The translations under genes and the position numbers were made by a program. The notes beneath the pieces are model-generated. The model did no database searches. It was not told the DNA's origin and was given only the letters and a program-made list of their open reading frames with translations. From Pseudomonadota bacterium (GTDB taxonomy: Bacteria; Pseudomonadota; Gammaproteobacteria; UBA4575): a DNA stretch of 7,903 nucleotides. The DNA lies in the NCBI GenBank assembly GCA_009839635.1, contig VXPJ01000030.1:1-7903 (forward strand). The letters are read 5' to 3'. Below, piece by piece: positions 6,788 through 7,903 of this stretch; position 1 is the stretch's first letter; each line of letters opens with the position of its first letter.

Positions 6788-7679
6788 ATCTCTTAGACTT
6801 GCAGCCTGTTTTGTCAATGCATGTATTTTTGTTCTGCTGGTCTCGGGACAGGTAGCCTGTACATCGAAAAAACACACGGCGGTGGTTTCTGTGATTCCAC
6901 CTGTGTCAAAGGCCCCTTCACGCGGGTTACCGCCTGACCCGATTCCCAAGGCTGAGCCGCGCAGCCGCTACGGCAATCCGCCATCCTATACAGTGCTTGG
7001 CAAGCGTTACCATACGCTGTCCACGAGCAGCGGCTTTACCGAACGTGGCATTGCCTCCTGGTATGGCAAAAAATTCCACGGCCGACGCACTTCCAGCGGT
7101 GAGACGTATGACATGTACGCCATGACGGCCGCACACACCCGTTTGCCATTGCCGACCTATGTCCAGGTTACCAACCTTGAAAATGGCAAACAGGTAATCG
7201 TGCGTGTGAACGACCGTGGCCCTTTTCATCAAAACAGAGTGATCGATTTGTCGTATTCGGCGGCCAAGAAGCTCGATATTGCCACCAAGGGGACCGGCCT
7301 AGTGGAAATTCGTGCGCTCGATCCATTACACTACCCGCTGGCAAAAAAATCTGGAACAAAAGCCACACAAAATACCAATACTGAAAAGACCGAAAATACA
7401 GCGATCTGGACTGAGGAAGCGGGTCAGCGGGTCATCCATGGAAGGCCTAAAGTATTTGTACAAGTGGGCGCCTTCAGCAAACGCACAAGTGCGGATCAGC
7501 TGTTAAATCAACTTCGCAATCTCAATCTCGGGGCGGTATCCGTGTCCTCAATCGCGAGGGACACAGGGGTGCTTCACCGGGTACGAGTCGGTCCACTGCC
7601 TACTGTGCAGTCTGCCGACATTACCTTTGCCAAGCTCACTGATATGGGTATGAGAGAACACCGGATTGTAATTGAGTGA
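6774..7679 (+). CDS. rlpA: RlpA septal/lateral-wall lytic transglycosylase, lipoprotein with DPBB and SPOR domains
   Basis: RlpA proteins are outer-membrane lipoproteins; in Pseudomonas aeruginosa RlpA cleaves glycan strands that lack stem peptides. The 301 residues show a hydrophobic signal (about 8-28) ending in Cys29, a Pro-rich linker (about 40-70), a double-psi beta-barrel (about 91-182) and a C-terminal SPOR domain (about 225-301), which binds denuded glycan. The barrel carries RGIASWYGKKFHGRRTSSGE, then VRVNDRGPF and RVIDLS. Glu110, Asp113 and His121 keep the spacing of the catalytic Glu120, Asp123 and His131 of P. aeruginosa RlpA. A variable stretch (about 190-222) links the domains. 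The start is the TTG at 6774: the frame is closed at 6738-6740 and no ATG or GTG lies before the lipobox. That start overlaps the mltB end by 14 bp, which suggests translational coupling. The lipobox GQVAC has Gln at -3, which is unusual, so lipidation is likely but not certain. Confidence 0.94.
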   Translation: MLRTESLRLAACFVNACIFVLLVSGQVACTSKKHTAVVSVIPPVSKAPSRGLPPDPIPKAEPRSRYGNPPSYTVLGKRYHTLSTSSGFTERGIASWYGKKFHGRRTSSGETYDMYAMTAAHTRLPLPTYVQVTNLENGKQVIVRVNDRGPFHQNRVIDLSYSAAKKLDIATKGTGLVEIRALDPLHYPLAKKSGTKATQNTNTEKTENTAIWTEEAGQRVIHGRPKVFVQVGAFSKRTSADQLLNQLRNLNLGAVSVSSIARDTGVLHRVRVGPLPTVQSADITFAKLTDMGMREHRIVIE

Positions 7680-7709
7680 CTACTGCATACGAGCAGTTAT
7701 TTGGAGAAC

Positions 7710-7715
7710 AGAAGG
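7710..7715 (+). promoter_or_regulatory. Ribosome binding site of dacA
   Basis: AGAAGG lies four bases before the dacA ATG at 7720. A second purine-rich stretch, GGAGAA (7703-7708), lies 11 bases away. Either could pair with 16S rRNA. Together with the signal peptide they support this start rather than the upstream ATG-less part of the frame. Confidence 0.5.
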
Positions 7716-7719
7716 TTCG

Positions 7720-7903
7720 ATGAAGCTTAAGACAGTGATCTCAATTCTGGGCCTGCTATTTGTTTGTACATTTGTACATGCAGAACCGGGCCCGATACCC
7801 GCAGCACCAAACTTTGGGGCATCCAGCTACATACTGATGGATTTTGCAAGCGGGGTGTGTTGGTGGATCACAACTCGAAAGAGCGTGTAGAGCCGGCAAG
7901 CAT
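7720..7903 (+). CDS. dacA: D-alanyl-D-alanine carboxypeptidase (PBP5/6 type), N-terminal fragment with apparent frameshift
   Basis: DacA-type enzymes remove the terminal D-Ala from peptidoglycan pentapeptides at the periplasmic face. Residues 1-20 form a signal peptide (MKLKTVISILGLL, cleavage after VHA). SSYILMDFASG (residues 35-45) is the typical opening of the penicillin-binding domain. The frame then reads VCWWITTRKSV and stops at TAG 7888-7890. The neighbouring frame continues the family sequence without a break: GVLVDHNSKERVEPAS, ending at the window edge on the catalytic Ser of the expected PAS-x-T-K motif. Adding one G to the run of four at 7852-7855 joins the two halves as SGGVLVDHN. 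This is either a sequencing error or a recent inactivating mutation. The gene sits 40 bp after rlpA, the expected place for dacA/dacC. Its remainder lies beyond the window. Confidence 0.85.

Overview
This is a compact stretch of bacterial chromosome from a Gram-negative organism. The evidence is an outer-membrane LPS-assembly gene (lptD), a lipoprotein-type RlpA and a pbp2-rodA-lytic transglycosylase-rlpA-D,D-carboxypeptidase cluster. That gene order is known from gammaproteobacteria: Pseudomonas has pbpA-rodA-sltB1-rlpA-dacC, and E. coli has mrdA-mrdB-rlpA-dacA. Base composition looks only slightly above 50% GC (estimated by eye). I cannot name the genus. The window opens on GATC, which would fit a restriction-fragment clone end, but this is only suggestive.

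Left third, minus strand: hppA (464-2470) encodes a membrane-bound ion-pumping pyrophosphatase with the K+-dependent signature. Downstream of it, after a 196-bp gap containing a perfect 10-bp inverted repeat, lies the first 89 codons of lptD (267 to the window edge).

Centre: a 290-bp divergent intergenic region (2471-2760) separates hppA from the plus-strand cluster. It holds several short inverted repeats and weak promoter-like boxes but no convincing gene.

Right two thirds, plus strand: five tightly packed genes, mrdA (PBP2), rodA, mltB/sltB-type lytic transglycosylase, rlpA and dacA (PBP5/6-type, cut by the window end). Gaps run from a 14-bp overlap to about 40 bp, so this is very probably one transcription unit. 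RodA (glycan polymerase) and PBP2 (transpeptidase) form the core elongation synthase. MltB and RlpA cleave glycan strands, and DacA trims pentapeptides, so the unit combines building and remodelling of the lateral wall.

Oddities: mrdA and rlpA can only start at TTG, both without a clear Shine-Dalgarno. The mreBCD genes that often precede mrdA are absent. The dacA reading frame breaks at a G-run just before the catalytic SxxK region, most simply explained by one missing G. I found no novel system, mobile element, CRISPR array or RNA gene.
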